The notes beneath the pieces were generated by a model. The model had not been told where the DNA came from, did no database searches, and was given only the letters and a program-made list of their open reading frames with translations. Positions 16,393 through 25,931 of a DNA stretch of 64,000 nucleotides are shown piece after piece. The stretch spans positions 23,824-87,823 of the forward strand of contig DATMXP010000047.1 in assembly GCA_035561515.1 (NCBI GenBank), given 5' to 3'. Position numbers and translations under genes: made by a program. Position 1 is the stretch's first letter. Each line of letters opens with the position of its first letter. This DNA comes from Terriglobales bacterium. Its GTDB lineage: Bacteria > Acidobacteriota > Terriglobia > Terriglobales > Acidobacteriaceae.

Positions 16393-17799
16393 ATGTCCGT
16401 TTCCAGTTCTGCAACCGCCGCAGTTGATCCCTGGGTTCAAATCCTTAGCGCACTAGAAAAGAAGATCAACCGGCATTCGTACGACACCTGGCTTAAGCCC
16501 ACGCGCTACAGCCACATGAAGGGGAACATCATGTTCGTGCGAGTTCCTACGCAGGAATTCGCGAACATCGGGGACCGCTACGGGGACCTCATCCAGGAAG
16601 CGATCGACAACCTGGGCTTCGACTTTCAGGACGTGCAATTCGTTACCGTACAGGAAGAATCGCCAGCGGCGAAGACGCCGATCCGGCATGATGGCGGATT
16701 GAGCGCAGCTTCCGCAACGGCGAGCGGGCAGCAGCTTGCCGGCGTTTCCGCGAAGCAATCGAGATTCGATTGGGATTCAGCAGCACAGCTTAATCCTCGG
16801 TATACGTTCGATGGTTTTGTGATCGGCTCCGGCAACCAGTTTGCTTCAGCGGCGGCAAAGGCCGTCGCGGAAAATCCCTCCAAGGCTTATAACCCGTTGT
16901 TCCTGTATGGCGGCGTTGGCATGGGCAAGACGCACTTGATGCATGCCATCGGGCACGAGATCAAACGCCGTAGCCCGCAACAATCGATCTGCTATCTCTC
17001 GAGCGAGCGCTTCACGAACGAAATGATCAACTCGCTCCGCTACGACAAGATGACGAGCTTCCGGGACAAGTTCCGGAACGTGGACGTGCTGCTGATCGAC
17101 GACATCCAGTTCCTGGCACAGAAGGAACGCACGCAGGAAGAATTCTTCCATACATTCAATGCGCTGCACGAAAGCATGAAGCAGATCGTGATTGCCAGCG
17201 ATCGTCCGCCGAAAGAACTGGCGGAGATCGAAGACCGGCTGCGTTCGCGCTTCGAGTGGGGATTGATTGCGGACATCCAACCGCCGGATCTGGAGACGAA
17301 AGTAGCCATCCTGCAGAAGAAGGCGGAGGGCGAGCAGATCATGCTGCCGCAGGATGTGGCGCTGTTCATGGCGTCGAACATCCGGTCGAACATTCGTGAG
17401 CTGGAAGGCGCTCTAATCCGGCTTAAGGCGAAGTCCTCGCTGGAAGGTCGCGAGATTAATCTGCCTTACGCGCAGGAAGTGCTGCGGAACTTCATCGATT
17501 CGCAGACGAAGAAGGTGACGATCGAGTCGATACAGAAGGCGGTCTCGGAACAGTTCGGTATGAGGCTGCCGGAGATCAAAGCGAAGAACAACGCGCGAGC
17601 GGTGGTCTATCCGCGGCAGATCGCAATGTACCTGGCGAAGCATCTGACGGAAGCGTCGCTGCCGGAGATTGGACGTCAGTTTGGCGGAAAGCACCATACG
17701 ACCGTACTGCACTCGATTGAAAAGATCGAAGAGCAGCGCAAGACTGACAAGGACTTGAACCGGCTGCTCAACAAGCTCGCCGAAACACTCAGCAACTAA
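16393..17799 (+). CDS. dnaA: Chromosomal replication initiator DnaA
   Basis: A protein of 468 residues from ATG 16393 (MSVSSSATAAVDPW). An in-frame ATG at 16366 has AGAGG at good spacing and would add nine residues, so the start is uncertain. Domain I (~8-80) has INRHSYDTWLKP. The linker of domain II follows. The AAA+ domain has Walker A GGVGMGKTHL, Walker B VLLIDDIQFL and sensor region SNIRELEGALIRL. The C-terminal helix-turn-helix has the DnaA signature GRQFGGKHHTTVLHSI. It opens oriC in its ATP form. No dnaN follows; the next gene is der on the opposite strand, so this is not the classic dnaA-dnaN locus. Confidence 0.96.
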   Translation: MSVSSSATAAVDPWVQILSALEKKINRHSYDTWLKPTRYSHMKGNIMFVRVPTQEFANIGDRYGDLIQEAIDNLGFDFQDVQFVTVQEESPAAKTPIRHDGGLSAASATASGQQLAGVSAKQSRFDWDSAAQLNPRYTFDGFVIGSGNQFASAAAKAVAENPSKAYNPLFLYGGVGMGKTHLMHAIGHEIKRRSPQQSICYLSSERFTNEMINSLRYDKMTSFRDKFRNVDVLLIDDIQFLAQKERTQEEFFHTFNALHESMKQIVIASDRPPKELAEIEDRLRSRFEWGLIADIQPPDLETKVAILQKKAEGEQIMLPQDVALFMASNIRSNIRELEGALIRLKAKSSLEGREINLPYAQEVLRNFIDSQTKKVTIESIQKAVSEQFGMRLPEIKAKNNARAVVYPRQIAMYLAKHLTEASLPEIGRQFGGKHHTTVLHSIEKIEEQRKTDKDLNRLLNKLAETLSN

Positions 17800-17816
17800 A
17801 TTCGTGGTAGGTACGA

Positions 17817-17850
17817 AACCGGCGCTCTTCGGGGCGCCGGTTTTGTTTTA
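17817..17850. terminator. Bidirectional terminator between dnaA and der
   Basis: AACCGGCGC (17817-17825) pairs with GCGCCGGTT (17834-17842), followed by TTTTGTTTT on the plus strand. It serves dnaA, and its position also suits the converging der transcript. Confidence 0.85.
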
Positions 17851-19401
17851 GTCGCGTTCTCGTTCGCGCTTGCGGCGAGGACGGGTCTTGATCCAGATGG
17901 GCGTGCCTTCGAATCCGAAGGCCTGACGAATCTGGTTTTCCAGGAAACGCTCGTAAGCGAAATGTAGCTTTACGTCCTTGTCGGTGAAGAGGATGAAGGT
18001 TGGCGGGGCGACCCGGGCCTGGGTCATGTACATGATCTTCACGCGGCGGCTGATCGGAACAGATGCGCGCTCGAAGTCGACGCTTTCGATGAAGCGGTTC
18101 ATTTCACCGGTGGTAACCCGCTTGCGGCGTTCGGCGGCGACGCGCTCGATGGTCTCAAAGATTTTCGTTACATTCTTGCCGACGGTGGCCGTGGTGAAGA
18201 TGACTGGGGCGTAGTGCAGGAACTTGAGTCCGGTGCGGACCTGCTGCTCGTACTGGCCCTGGTCGGCGGACTTCATGGCTTCGCGAACGCGCGAGCGGAC
18301 CTTTCGCTCCAGACGGTCGGCTTCGACCGTGCCAGCCTTGTCGCGGAGTTCCTGGGCGCGGCGAAGTACGAGGTCCCACTTGTTGACGATGATGATGACA
18401 GAGCGTCCGCTCTCGTGAGCGTAACCGGCGATGTTGGCGTCGAGCGCGGTGACGCCTTCGGAGGCATCGATGATGAGGAGCGAGACGTCGGCGGCTTCCA
18501 TATGCTTGCGCGCCATTACGACGGAGAGCTTCTCGGCCATCAGGTCAGTCTTGCCCTTGCGACGGATACCGGCGGTATCGATGAAGCGGAACTTCTGGCC
18601 ATCGCGCTCGACGAGTTCGTCCACGGCATCGCGGGTAGTGCCGGCAATCGGCGAGACAATGGCGCGCGAGGTGCCGGTGAGCAGGTTGAGCAGCGTGGAC
18701 TTGCCCACGTTGGGGCGACCGATGATGGCGATCTTGGTTTCTGAGGGAAGCTCGGTGTTTACAGGAGCCTCTTCTTCGTCGGTTTCGGCGCGACGAGGTT
18801 GCGGCAAGGCGGATTCCGAATCGATCTCGCGACGGTCGGCGGAAGCTTCGGGCATCGTGTCGGTTTCAACAGGGGCGACGCTGTCCGGAATGACTTCGAG
18901 TACGGCTTCGAGCAGCTCGGCGACACCGTTGCCGTGCTCGGCGGAGACTGGAAGCAGGTTCTGGATGCCGAGGCGGCGGAAGTTTTCGGCGTACGGCTCG
19001 AGTTCGACGTTGTCGACCTTGTTCACGGCGAGGAAGAGCGGCTTGCCGGTCTTGAGAAGAAGGCGCGAGAGCTCCAGGTCGGGCTTGGCGAGCTCGGTGC
19101 GCGAGTCGACGACCATGACCACGGCATCGGCTTCATCGAGAGCGACTTTCGCCTGGCGGTAGATCTCGGCGGGAATGAGTTCCTTATCCTCGGGAATGAT
19201 GCCGCCGGTGTCGATGACGCGCAGGCGGCGTCCGTTCCACTCGGTGGTGCCGTAGATGCGGTCGCGGGTGATACCGGGTTCGTCTCCGACGATGGCGCGA
19301 CGGCGTCCAATGAGGCGGTTGAAGAGCGTGGACTTGCCGACATTAGGGCGTCCGACGATGGCTAGGGTGGGAAGATGACGGGTTAGGTTGGTGTCTTGCA
19401 T
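17848..19401 (-). CDS. der: Ribosome-assembly GTPase Der (EngA)
   Basis: A protein of 517 residues from ATG 19401 (MQDTNLTRHLP). The upstream in-frame codons encode no conserved sequence. Two tandem G domains are each complete: the first has GRPNVGKST, DTGG and NKVD; the second has GRPNVGKST, DTAG and NKWD. The C-terminal KH-like domain (ISRRVKIMYMTQ, PPTFILF) binds rRNA. Der acts in maturation of the 50S subunit. The acidic stretch between the G domains (ASADRREIDSESALPQPRR...EEEAP) is longer than in Escherichia coli Der and probably an unstructured linker. The protein ends in a highly basic tail. Convergent with dnaA. Confidence 0.96.
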   Translation of the reverse strand: MQDTNLTRHLPTLAIVGRPNVGKSTLFNRLIGRRRAIVGDEPGITRDRIYGTTEWNGRRLRVIDTGGIIPEDKELIPAEIYRQAKVALDEADAVVMVVDSRTELAKPDLELSRLLLKTGKPLFLAVNKVDNVELEPYAENFRRLGIQNLLPVSAEHGNGVAELLEAVLEVIPDSVAPVETDTMPEASADRREIDSESALPQPRRAETDEEEAPVNTELPSETKIAIIGRPNVGKSTLLNLLTGTSRAIVSPIAGTTRDAVDELVERDGQKFRFIDTAGIRRKGKTDLMAEKLSVVMARKHMEAADVSLLIIDASEGVTALDANIAGYAHESGRSVIIIVNKWDLVLRRAQELRDKAGTVEADRLERKVRSRVREAMKSADQGQYEQQVRTGLKFLHYAPVIFTTATVGKNVTKIFETIERVAAERRKRVTTGEMNRFIESVDFERASVPISRRVKIMYMTQARVAPPTFILFTDKDVKLHFAYERFLENQIRQAFGFEGTPIWIKTRPRRKRERERD

Positions 19402-19474
19402 TCGAGTTGCACAAAAATAGGAGAACCGGCCGATATCGCGTTCTCCCAACAGCTATTATAGATATTCACTCACC

Positions 19475-21472
19475 TTGGCGACTCCGTCCCAACCCGCGAC
19501 GTTTACCCTGCACGGCTTTTTTGCGCCGGGAGGGCTGCTTTCGCGTGCGCATCCGGCGTACGAATACCGACGTGGGCAGCTGGAAATGGCGAAGGCCGTT
19601 GAGCAGGCGCTCGAAGAGAAGCGCCACCTGATCGTGGAGGCCGGAACAGGCACGGGCAAGACATTGGCGTACCTGTTGCCGTCGTTGCGATCGGGCAAGC
19701 GGGTGATCATCTCCACCGGCACGAAGAACCTGCAAGAGCAGCTTTTCTATAAAGACGTTCCGTTTCTTCAAAAGCACCTGGGCGAGTTGAAAGTCTGCTA
19801 CATGAAAGGGCGGAACAACTATCTGTGCCGGAAGAAGCTGTACGAACTCGCGGACCAGCCGATCCTGAGCGGGCTGGAGGAAATCGATCACTTCCGCGCG
19901 ATCGTCGATTGGGACAAGACGACCACGACCGGCGACAAGGCCGAACTGGCGGTGCTGCCGGAGTCGTCGCAGGTATGGGACAAACTGGATGCTCGTGCCG
20001 ACACCTGCATCGGCCAGAAGTGTACGTATTTTGACCGGTGCTTTATCACCGAGATGCGGCGCAAGGCCCTGGAGAGCGACATCATCATCGTGAACCACCA
20101 TCTGTTTTTCGCGGACCTGGCGATCAAGATGGCGGCCGATGAGGCTCCGGACGTGGGCGTGCTGCCCGATGCGGCGGCGGTGATCTTCGACGAGGCGCAT
20201 GAGCTGGAGGAAGTGGCGTCAAGCTACTTTGGGGTGGGCGTAAGCACGGCGCGGATCGAGGAACTGGCACGCGATACGGAAAACGCGGTGATCAAGGCGA
20301 AGGCGATGTCCGCGTCGATGACGCAGGCATTGAAGTCGTTGAGAGAGCGCTCGCAGTTCTTCTTTGCGCTGCTGCCGGAGAATGACAATCGGTTTGCGTT
20401 CGAAGGGCGTCGCGACTTTCTGGAGCACAACGGAGACGAGTATCTGGGATTGCAGAATGCCATCGGGCGTATTGCGGCGGAGCTGGAGCTGGTGAAACCG
20501 ATCCCGGAAGAGGCGCAATCGCTAAGCCGCAGGGCGAAGGAGATGCAGATGCAACTCGGCTTCCTGATGGAAACCGAGGACCGGAATACGGTGTTCTGGA
20601 TTGAGCGTCGAGGCGGATTTAAGAACGGGACGCAGAGGGGCCGCAAGCCAGAACGGAATCCGTTAAGCCGGCAGCATGTCTTTCTCCAGGCGACGCCAAT
20701 TGATGTGTCGGCGATCTTGCGGCAGGTGTTGTTTGAGAGGCTGGACACGGCGATCCTCACATCGGCGACGCTTGCTGTCGGTGGCGGTTTTGAGTATCTG
20801 CGCCGGCGATTGGGCGTGGACAACGCACGCGAGCTGATTGTGACTTCGCACTTCGACTACGAGGCGCAGGCGCTGTTGTACATCCCGCCGGATTTGCCGG
20901 AACCGAATGCACCGCATTTTGCTGCCAAGGCGTCGAATACCATTCGCCGGATTCTCGAGCGTTCGCAGGGACGCGCCTTCGTGCTGTTCACCAGCTACGC
21001 GCAGATGCGTGAAGTGCACGACCGTTTGCTGGGTGAACTGGAGTATCCGATGCTGTTGCAGGGTACAGCCCCAAAGACGGCGCTGCTGGAGGAATTTCGG
21101 ACTACGCCCAACTGCGTGTTGTTTGCGACGTCGTCGTTCTGGCAGGGTGTCGATGTGCAGGGCGAACAGTTGAGTTGCGTCATCATCGACCGCCTGCCGT
21201 TTGCGGTGCCGAGCGATCCGGTGGTCAAAGCGCGTGTGGATGCGATCAATGACGATGGCGGAAACGCCTTCTATGACTACCAGGTGCCGTCGGCGGTCAT
21301 TACGCTGAAGCAGGGTTTTGGACGGCTGATCCGGTCGTTGAACGATCGTGGCGTGCTGGCGCTGCTGGACAATCGGATTCTGAAAAAGCCCTACGGCAAA
21401 GTCTTCCTAAGCAGCCTGCCTCCCTACAGGCGAACCACAAATTTGAGCGACGTGGAAGCGTTCTTCTCGTAA
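19475..21472 (+). CDS. DinG/XPD-like Fe-S superfamily 2 helicase
   Basis: A protein of 665 residues starting with TTG 19475. No ATG or GTG lies upstream in frame, and the next ATG (codon 38) would cut the conserved YEYRRGQLEMA motif. Walker A is AGTGTGKT (56-63). The Fe-S cluster cysteines are C118, C178, C183 and C189, spaced as in DinG/XPD helicases. The DEAH box is VIFDEAHELEE. Late motifs include SSFWQGVDVQGEQL and the Q-x-x-GR equivalent KQGFGRLIRS. Members unwind 5'-tailed DNA, D-loops or R-loops. A TATTAT at 19454-19459 and no Shine-Dalgarno suggest a very short leader. Divergent from der. Confidence 0.9.
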   Translation: MATPSQPATFTLHGFFAPGGLLSRAHPAYEYRRGQLEMAKAVEQALEEKRHLIVEAGTGTGKTLAYLLPSLRSGKRVIISTGTKNLQEQLFYKDVPFLQKHLGELKVCYMKGRNNYLCRKKLYELADQPILSGLEEIDHFRAIVDWDKTTTTGDKAELAVLPESSQVWDKLDARADTCIGQKCTYFDRCFITEMRRKALESDIIIVNHHLFFADLAIKMAADEAPDVGVLPDAAAVIFDEAHELEEVASSYFGVGVSTARIEELARDTENAVIKAKAMSASMTQALKSLRERSQFFFALLPENDNRFAFEGRRDFLEHNGDEYLGLQNAIGRIAAELELVKPIPEEAQSLSRRAKEMQMQLGFLMETEDRNTVFWIERRGGFKNGTQRGRKPERNPLSRQHVFLQATPIDVSAILRQVLFERLDTAILTSATLAVGGGFEYLRRRLGVDNARELIVTSHFDYEAQALLYIPPDLPEPNAPHFAAKASNTIRRILERSQGRAFVLFTSYAQMREVHDRLLGELEYPMLLQGTAPKTALLEEFRTTPNCVLFATSSFWQGVDVQGEQLSCVIIDRLPFAVPSDPVVKARVDAINDDGGNAFYDYQVPSAVITLKQGFGRLIRSLNDRGVLALLDNRILKKPYGKVFLSSLPPYRRTTNLSDVEAFFS

Positions 21473-21530
21473 CTTCCGGATATCTCTTTCATTCCAGTAG
21501 GGCAAGGCCACCGCAGGTTAAAATGGGAGT

Positions 21531-22625
21531 GTGCGCAAGTACTGGGAAACTCCGCTTTCTACGCCGCCCGCTCCTCCCCAGGCCCGGGTGCCGGAGTCGT
21601 TCCATATCGGAAACGTGCGCATTGCTCCAGCCACGGTGCTCGCGCCGATGGCCGGCGTCACCGACACCGTTTTCCGACGCTTCATCCGCAACGTAAACCT
21701 CAAGCCCTCCGACGACCACCTGCTCACCGGACGGGAGTCCGGATGCGGGCTCATTATGACGGAGTTCACCTCGGCGGACGGCGTGGCTCGCTCGCGGGTG
21801 GCCAAGGCAAAACGCTATCTCGCGTTTTACCCCGATGAGCATCCCATTTCCGCCCAACTCTTTGGATCGAACCCGGAGACAATGGCGGACGCCGCGCGTC
21901 TCTGCCAAGACTTCGGCTTCGACATCGTGGACCTTAACCTCGGGTGCCCCGCCAAGCGCGTGGTGAAGTGCAACGGGGGCAGCGGATTGCTGCGCGACCT
22001 TCCGCAAATCGGGAAGATTTTTGAAGCCATCCGCAAGGCCGTGACGATTCCATTTACGGTGAAGTTCCGCGCCGGGTGGAATGACAGCGAAATCGTTTGC
22101 GTGGAGTTGGCGAAATTAGCTGAAAGCTGTGGACTGCAAGCAGTCGCCCTTCACGCGCGTACCCGCGAACAGGGCTATGCCGGAAATGCGCGCTGGGAGT
22201 GGATTCAGCATGTGAAGGAAGCGGTGAAGGTCCCAGTCATCGGCAATGGTGACATCCGCTGCCCCGAAGATGCCGCCACCATGGTTGCGCAGACCGGGTG
22301 CGATGCCGTCATGATCGGGCGCACAGCCGCGTCCAATCCGTGGATTTTCCGCCAGATTGCACAGTACAACGAAACCGGGCGCTACGATGAACCGACCGAA
22401 GCCGACCGCTATAACATGATCCGGACTTATTTCGAAATGCTGATCGCCGAAGGTAACGGCGGCGGTGTCGGCAAAATGAAACAGTTCGTCTCCTGGTTCA
22501 CTCACGGCGTGCGCAACGGCAGCCAATTGCGCGCAGCCGTTTATGAAAAGCATAACGAGAACGAAATCCTCGACAACGTGAACCGGTTCTTCGAATCCAT
22601 CCTCAGCACTCCTGCCCCGTTGTAA
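21531..22625 (+). CDS. dus: tRNA-dihydrouridine synthase (DusB-like)
   Basis: A protein of 364 residues from GTG 21531. It is a TIM-barrel FMN enzyme that reduces uridines in the tRNA D-loop with NADPH. Visible are the FMN-binding start APMAGVTDTVFRR, the QLFGSNPETMADA strand, the catalytic-cysteine motif NLGCPAKRVVKCNGGSGLL (the cysteine after VVK is the likely proton donor), VKFRAGW, HARTREQGYAG and the phosphate loop GNGDI...VMIGRTAASNPW. A C-terminal helical tRNA-binding domain follows. It lies 58 bases after the helicase gene on the same strand and may be co-transcribed with it. Confidence 0.92.
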   Translation: MRKYWETPLSTPPAPPQARVPESFHIGNVRIAPATVLAPMAGVTDTVFRRFIRNVNLKPSDDHLLTGRESGCGLIMTEFTSADGVARSRVAKAKRYLAFYPDEHPISAQLFGSNPETMADAARLCQDFGFDIVDLNLGCPAKRVVKCNGGSGLLRDLPQIGKIFEAIRKAVTIPFTVKFRAGWNDSEIVCVELAKLAESCGLQAVALHARTREQGYAGNARWEWIQHVKEAVKVPVIGNGDIRCPEDAATMVAQTGCDAVMIGRTAASNPWIFRQIAQYNETGRYDEPTEADRYNMIRTYFEMLIAEGNGGGVGKMKQFVSWFTHGVRNGSQLRAAVYEKHNENEILDNVNRFFESILSTPAPL

Positions 22626-23038
22626 TCATGTGCAGCAGATCGCAGATTTGCTGAAAAAGCCTGAAGCAAATTTGCGAACAGTTGCACCACGCCTGTGGCG
22701 AATCCCCGTTGTGCGGAAAAACTGGCTACGAACGCCGTGTTTCACCTTGACTTGCTAAAACTCCAGTGGTAACTAGTTTCGTCCTTGCGCATTGTTGTCG
22801 CCGCGAACAATCTACCGCTCGCGCGATGTGCAGGTCCAAAGCTTGAGTGTTCGGCGAATTGTCTGTCTGTAGCGGGAGCTGCAAATCAGCTGAATCTGCA
22901 TAACTGAACCTCCGTCGGAAAGGAACCAAATTAGCCTCATGAACAAGCATCGCGATTCTGTTAGGCGCCGCCGCGGAGATTTAGTTCGTCTGTCAAACAA
23001 TCGTGTGAGTTAACTGTTCACTAGAGAGGAACACGACC
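22626..23038. other. Intergenic region before the GH30 gene
   Basis: These 413 bases have no gene. One imperfect hairpin is present (GCAGATTTGC at 22642-22651 with GCAAATTTGC at 22666-22675). It has no T run, so I do not call it a terminator. AGAGAGG lies just before the GH30 start. Confidence 0.5.
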
Positions 23039-24790
23039 ATGAGCAGTGTCCGTAAAGCCGTTGTCATCGCCTTTCTGTTGCTGCTGGTACCTGCTGCGTT
23101 TGCACAGGCCACCGGCGCAATCGATTTCACCTCGAATCTGCAGCGCATAGACGGATTTGGCGCTGCCATCGCATTTCAGCGTAGCAACCTGATGCACGGC
23201 TTAACGGGCCTGACGCCGGAGAACCAGGCAAGGTTGATGGACCTACTGTTCAGTCAAAAGCGCGGCATCGGGCTCAGCATCGTACGTTTGGGCGTGGGCT
23301 CTTCGCCAACTGCGGAACCCTACGACAGCATGCACTCCATTCAGCCAGTCGATCCAGGCGGACCAGATGCTCCACCGCAGTATGTATGGAACCACGACGA
23401 TGATGGCCAGGTGTGGGTCTCGACCCAGGCGTCTTTGTACGGCGTGCGGCGTTTCCTGGCGTCGCCATGGAGCGCGCCCGGTTACATGAAAACCAATGGT
23501 ACAGACAAGAACGGCGGGAGTCTGTGCGGGCTGACGGGGACTACTTGCGCGAGTGGTGACTGGCGGCAGGCGTATGCCAACTACCTCGCACAGTACCTTA
23601 AGTTCTACCAGCAGGAAGGCCTGCAGATCACGGACTTCTCGCTGCAGAACGAACTGAACTTCACGGCGACCTACGCGTCCATGCGGTACACAACCGGACA
23701 GGCGGTCGAGATGATCAAGATTCTCGGCCCGACGATCAAGGCAGCAAGCCCGACCACCAACATTGTTTGTTGCGAACCAGCACAATGGAACTCAGGACCG
23801 GCATACAACAGCGCGATCCTTGCCGATCCCGTGGCAAGCAGCTATACGGACATTTTTGCCGGACATGAATACGGCAGCGCTGCGAGAACGCCTTATGCCG
23901 GGGGTAAGACAGTCTGGATGACCGAATGGGGTTTGAACGGAAGCACTTGGAACGCCGCCTGGGATCTGAATGAAACGCAGTCGCGAGCTTTTGTGCTGGC
24001 GAACGACATCATGGATGCTCTGAGACTTGGAAATATCAATGCCTATGTCTATTGGGTCGCAGGTTCACTAGGCGCGACTAGGGCGTTTGTTCAGATTCCC
24101 AATCCAGGCCCTGACTTCGTGGTTTCCAAGCGGCTGTACGCGATGGGAGCGTTCAGCAAGTTCATCCGGCCGAATGCATACCGAGTGTCGGCGAACACAA
24201 CCAACAGCAATGTGAAGATCACGGCCTTCCGGAATGCCAGCGGCAGCAAGGTGATCGAGATCATCAACAATGCAACTACCCCAATTCAGGGTACCTATAC
24301 ATTGGACGCGGGCTCAGCCGATGCCGTTCCCACGACCTATGTGTCGGACGAGACACACGACATTGGGGAAGTAGGAAATGCGACCATCAGCGGTACAACG
24401 TTGACAGTGACCCTGCCGCGGCGCTCTCTCACGACGATTGTTCTGCCGCCGCAAAATATTGAGGGCACTGAGCAACTGGCCGCGACCACGACCCTGAGCA
24501 AATTCGGTGATGGCACGTATCAGGCAACAGTGAAGATCACGAACAAGGGAACCGGCACGATCGAGAATGTGTCGCTAACGTCGGCACTCCTGGGCGCCGC
24601 CACCGGGACGACCTTACCGGAATCGGAACTGCCGCAGTCGCTGGGCAGCATCGCGCCCGGAGGATACATGACGACCAGCGTCACATTCCCCGCCAGCGCT
24701 GGCCCGTCAGGTTCGGCGTCGGTAGCCCGATTCACCGGCACGTATGACGGCGGAACCTTTTCCACCGGCCTGCGCGTCATGCTGCCCTAG
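23039..24790 (+). CDS. Secreted glycoside hydrolase family 30 enzyme
   Basis: A protein of 583 residues with a signal peptide ending at AAFAQ (~23) and AGAGAGG before ATG 23039. The (beta/alpha)8 barrel begins with the GH30 opening motif RIDGFGAAI. The acid/base is E205 in SLQNEL and the nucleophile is E296 in MTEWG. ASPWSAPGYMK is also characteristic. A beta-sandwich side domain (~370-470) and a C-terminal Ig-like domain (~480-583) follow. GH30 includes glucuronoxylanases, beta-1,6-glucanases and glucosylceramidases. The Arg that binds glucuronic acid in xylanases is not obvious, so the exact substrate is open. It likely degrades plant or fungal polymers outside the cell. Confidence 0.88.
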   Translation: MSSVRKAVVIAFLLLLVPAAFAQATGAIDFTSNLQRIDGFGAAIAFQRSNLMHGLTGLTPENQARLMDLLFSQKRGIGLSIVRLGVGSSPTAEPYDSMHSIQPVDPGGPDAPPQYVWNHDDDGQVWVSTQASLYGVRRFLASPWSAPGYMKTNGTDKNGGSLCGLTGTTCASGDWRQAYANYLAQYLKFYQQEGLQITDFSLQNELNFTATYASMRYTTGQAVEMIKILGPTIKAASPTTNIVCCEPAQWNSGPAYNSAILADPVASSYTDIFAGHEYGSAARTPYAGGKTVWMTEWGLNGSTWNAAWDLNETQSRAFVLANDIMDALRLGNINAYVYWVAGSLGATRAFVQIPNPGPDFVVSKRLYAMGAFSKFIRPNAYRVSANTTNSNVKITAFRNASGSKVIEIINNATTPIQGTYTLDAGSADAVPTTYVSDETHDIGEVGNATISGTTLTVTLPRRSLTTIVLPPQNIEGTEQLAATTTLSKFGDGTYQATVKITNKGTGTIENVSLTSALLGAATGTTLPESELPQSLGSIAPGGYMTTSVTFPASAGPSGSASVARFTGTYDGGTFSTGLRVMLP

Positions 24791-24810
24791 TTAAAGTACG
24801 TCTACTACTT

Positions 24811-24838
24811 AGCCCAGCCCTATTCGGCTGGGCTTTTT
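24811..24838 (+). terminator. Rho-independent terminator after the GH30 gene
   Basis: AGCCCAGCC (24811-24819) pairs with GGCTGGGCT (24826-24834), followed by a T run. Confidence 0.92.
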
Positions 24839-24847
24839 CTCGGAAAA

Positions 24848-24879
24848 GAAAAAGGCACCGCCTGGCGGAGCGGTGCCTT
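24848..24879 (-). terminator. Rho-independent terminator of the BON-domain gene
   Basis: AAGGCACCGC (24852-24861) pairs with GCGGTGCCTT (24870-24879). On the minus strand the stem is followed by TTTTTCTTTTCC. Confidence 0.88.
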
Positions 24880-24898
24880 CGCATTGCCTGACGCGCGC

Positions 24899-25678
24899 TT
24901 ACCTGACGGCCACCTGATTGGGTGTAGTCAGATGGTTCTCGACGGAAAATCCGCCGAAGACCTGTCCGGCGCGCATTCCGGCAATCGTCTTGTCAAATTC
25001 CGAATCGACCTTTCCGTACAAGCCGATCTTGCCGCGATCCACGATGATCTTGATCGGCCGAACCGGATCCAACGCGTACTTCGAGAGCGAGTTGTCGCCG
25101 TAGATCGCTCGATACAAGCGAGCCCGGAGCTGGTCGTCGTAGGGCGAAGCCGGCAGAACGTTCAGGTTATTCACCACTTCCTTCACGCCCTTCATGCTCT
25201 GTGCTTCGGCCAAAGCCGAGTTGTACGCCGGGTAGTCCATCACCTGTCCGCTGAGCGTCACCACGCCATCCTTCACCGCCAGGTGAATGGCATTAAACGC
25301 GTTGTCTGCCCAGCCTACCCGGTCGTGGGCCAGCCTCTTCGAAAGCTGGTTAAACAGCTCCGAGTCGGGAACAGTTGACGTGACTTCGATCAGGTTACGA
25401 ACGCCGTTAACCTGCTTCGAGCTCTTGCGAACCTGTTTCGCGGCATCGAGTTTGTCCTTAAGGGTTTGTACCTTTCCGGTCAGGGTCACAATGCCGTCTT
25501 CCACCGTGGAACGGACGTTCTGGAAATCAGAATCCTTCTCCAGCTTCTGCACCACGCTGGCCTGAATCTCCGAATCGTAGCGACCGGCGGCAGTCGTGCT
25601 CGCCTGGGCCACTGGGCCGAGCGTCATCAGAGCCGCCAGAGCGACGACGGGAGCCATGTTCTTCCATTTGTCTTTCAT
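24899..25678 (-). CDS. Secreted protein with three BON domains (OsmY-like)
   Basis: A protein of 259 residues. ATG 25678 was preferred over the ATG nine bases earlier because AGGAGG then lies 9 rather than 0 bases upstream. The signal peptide ends around VAQAST. Three BON domains follow: ~33-105 (VEDGIVTLTGKV), ~108-180 (VKDGVVTLSGQV) and a diverged third (~185-255, VDRGKIGLYGKV). BON domains bind phospholipid or envelope surfaces. OsmY-type proteins are periplasmic stress chaperones. The first two carry the canonical glycine; the third is altered. Transcription probably passes a TetR-like operator immediately upstream. Confidence 0.85.
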   Translation of the reverse strand: MKDKWKNMAPVVALAALMTLGPVAQASTTAAGRYDSEIQASVVQKLEKDSDFQNVRSTVEDGIVTLTGKVQTLKDKLDAAKQVRKSSKQVNGVRNLIEVTSTVPDSELFNQLSKRLAHDRVGWADNAFNAIHLAVKDGVVTLSGQVMDYPAYNSALAEAQSMKGVKEVVNNLNVLPASPYDDQLRARLYRAIYGDNSLSKYALDPVRPIKIIVDRGKIGLYGKVDSEFDKTIAGMRAGQVFGGFSVENHLTTPNQVAVR

Positions 25679-25694
25679 GGTCGTCATCCTCCTA

Positions 25695-25712
25695 ACTAAC
25701 CAGTTGGTTAGT
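25695..25712. promoter_or_regulatory. Perfect 18-bp palindrome, probable TetR-family operator
   Basis: ACTAACCA-GT-TGGTTAGT is an 8-2-8 inverted repeat about 17 bases before the BON gene start, overlapping its likely leader. Operators of this form are typical for TetR/AcrR repressors. No such regulator gene is in the window, so the repressor must be encoded elsewhere. Confidence 0.65.
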
Positions 25713-25931
25713 CACATCTTGTTAGATGTAACCCGGTGCCAAAAGATTCGACTCGCAGCCCCGAATCGGGGGTTCCGCTTTGCGACGGGCTCACCATTTT
25801 TAGACATTTCCCCTGGCTTAAATTGTCAATTTGAGATGCGATTTCGTCCCCTCGACTAGCAGAATCAATCACTTAGCTGTGGCGAGCTGTATGCAGCTAA
25901 AACCCGAAAGGAGCTCGTCTGAGGTGTGCAT

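Noticed and set aside
22642..22675. Terminator after dus
   Set aside because: The imperfect GCAGATTTGC/GCAAATTTGC hairpin has no T run on either strand.
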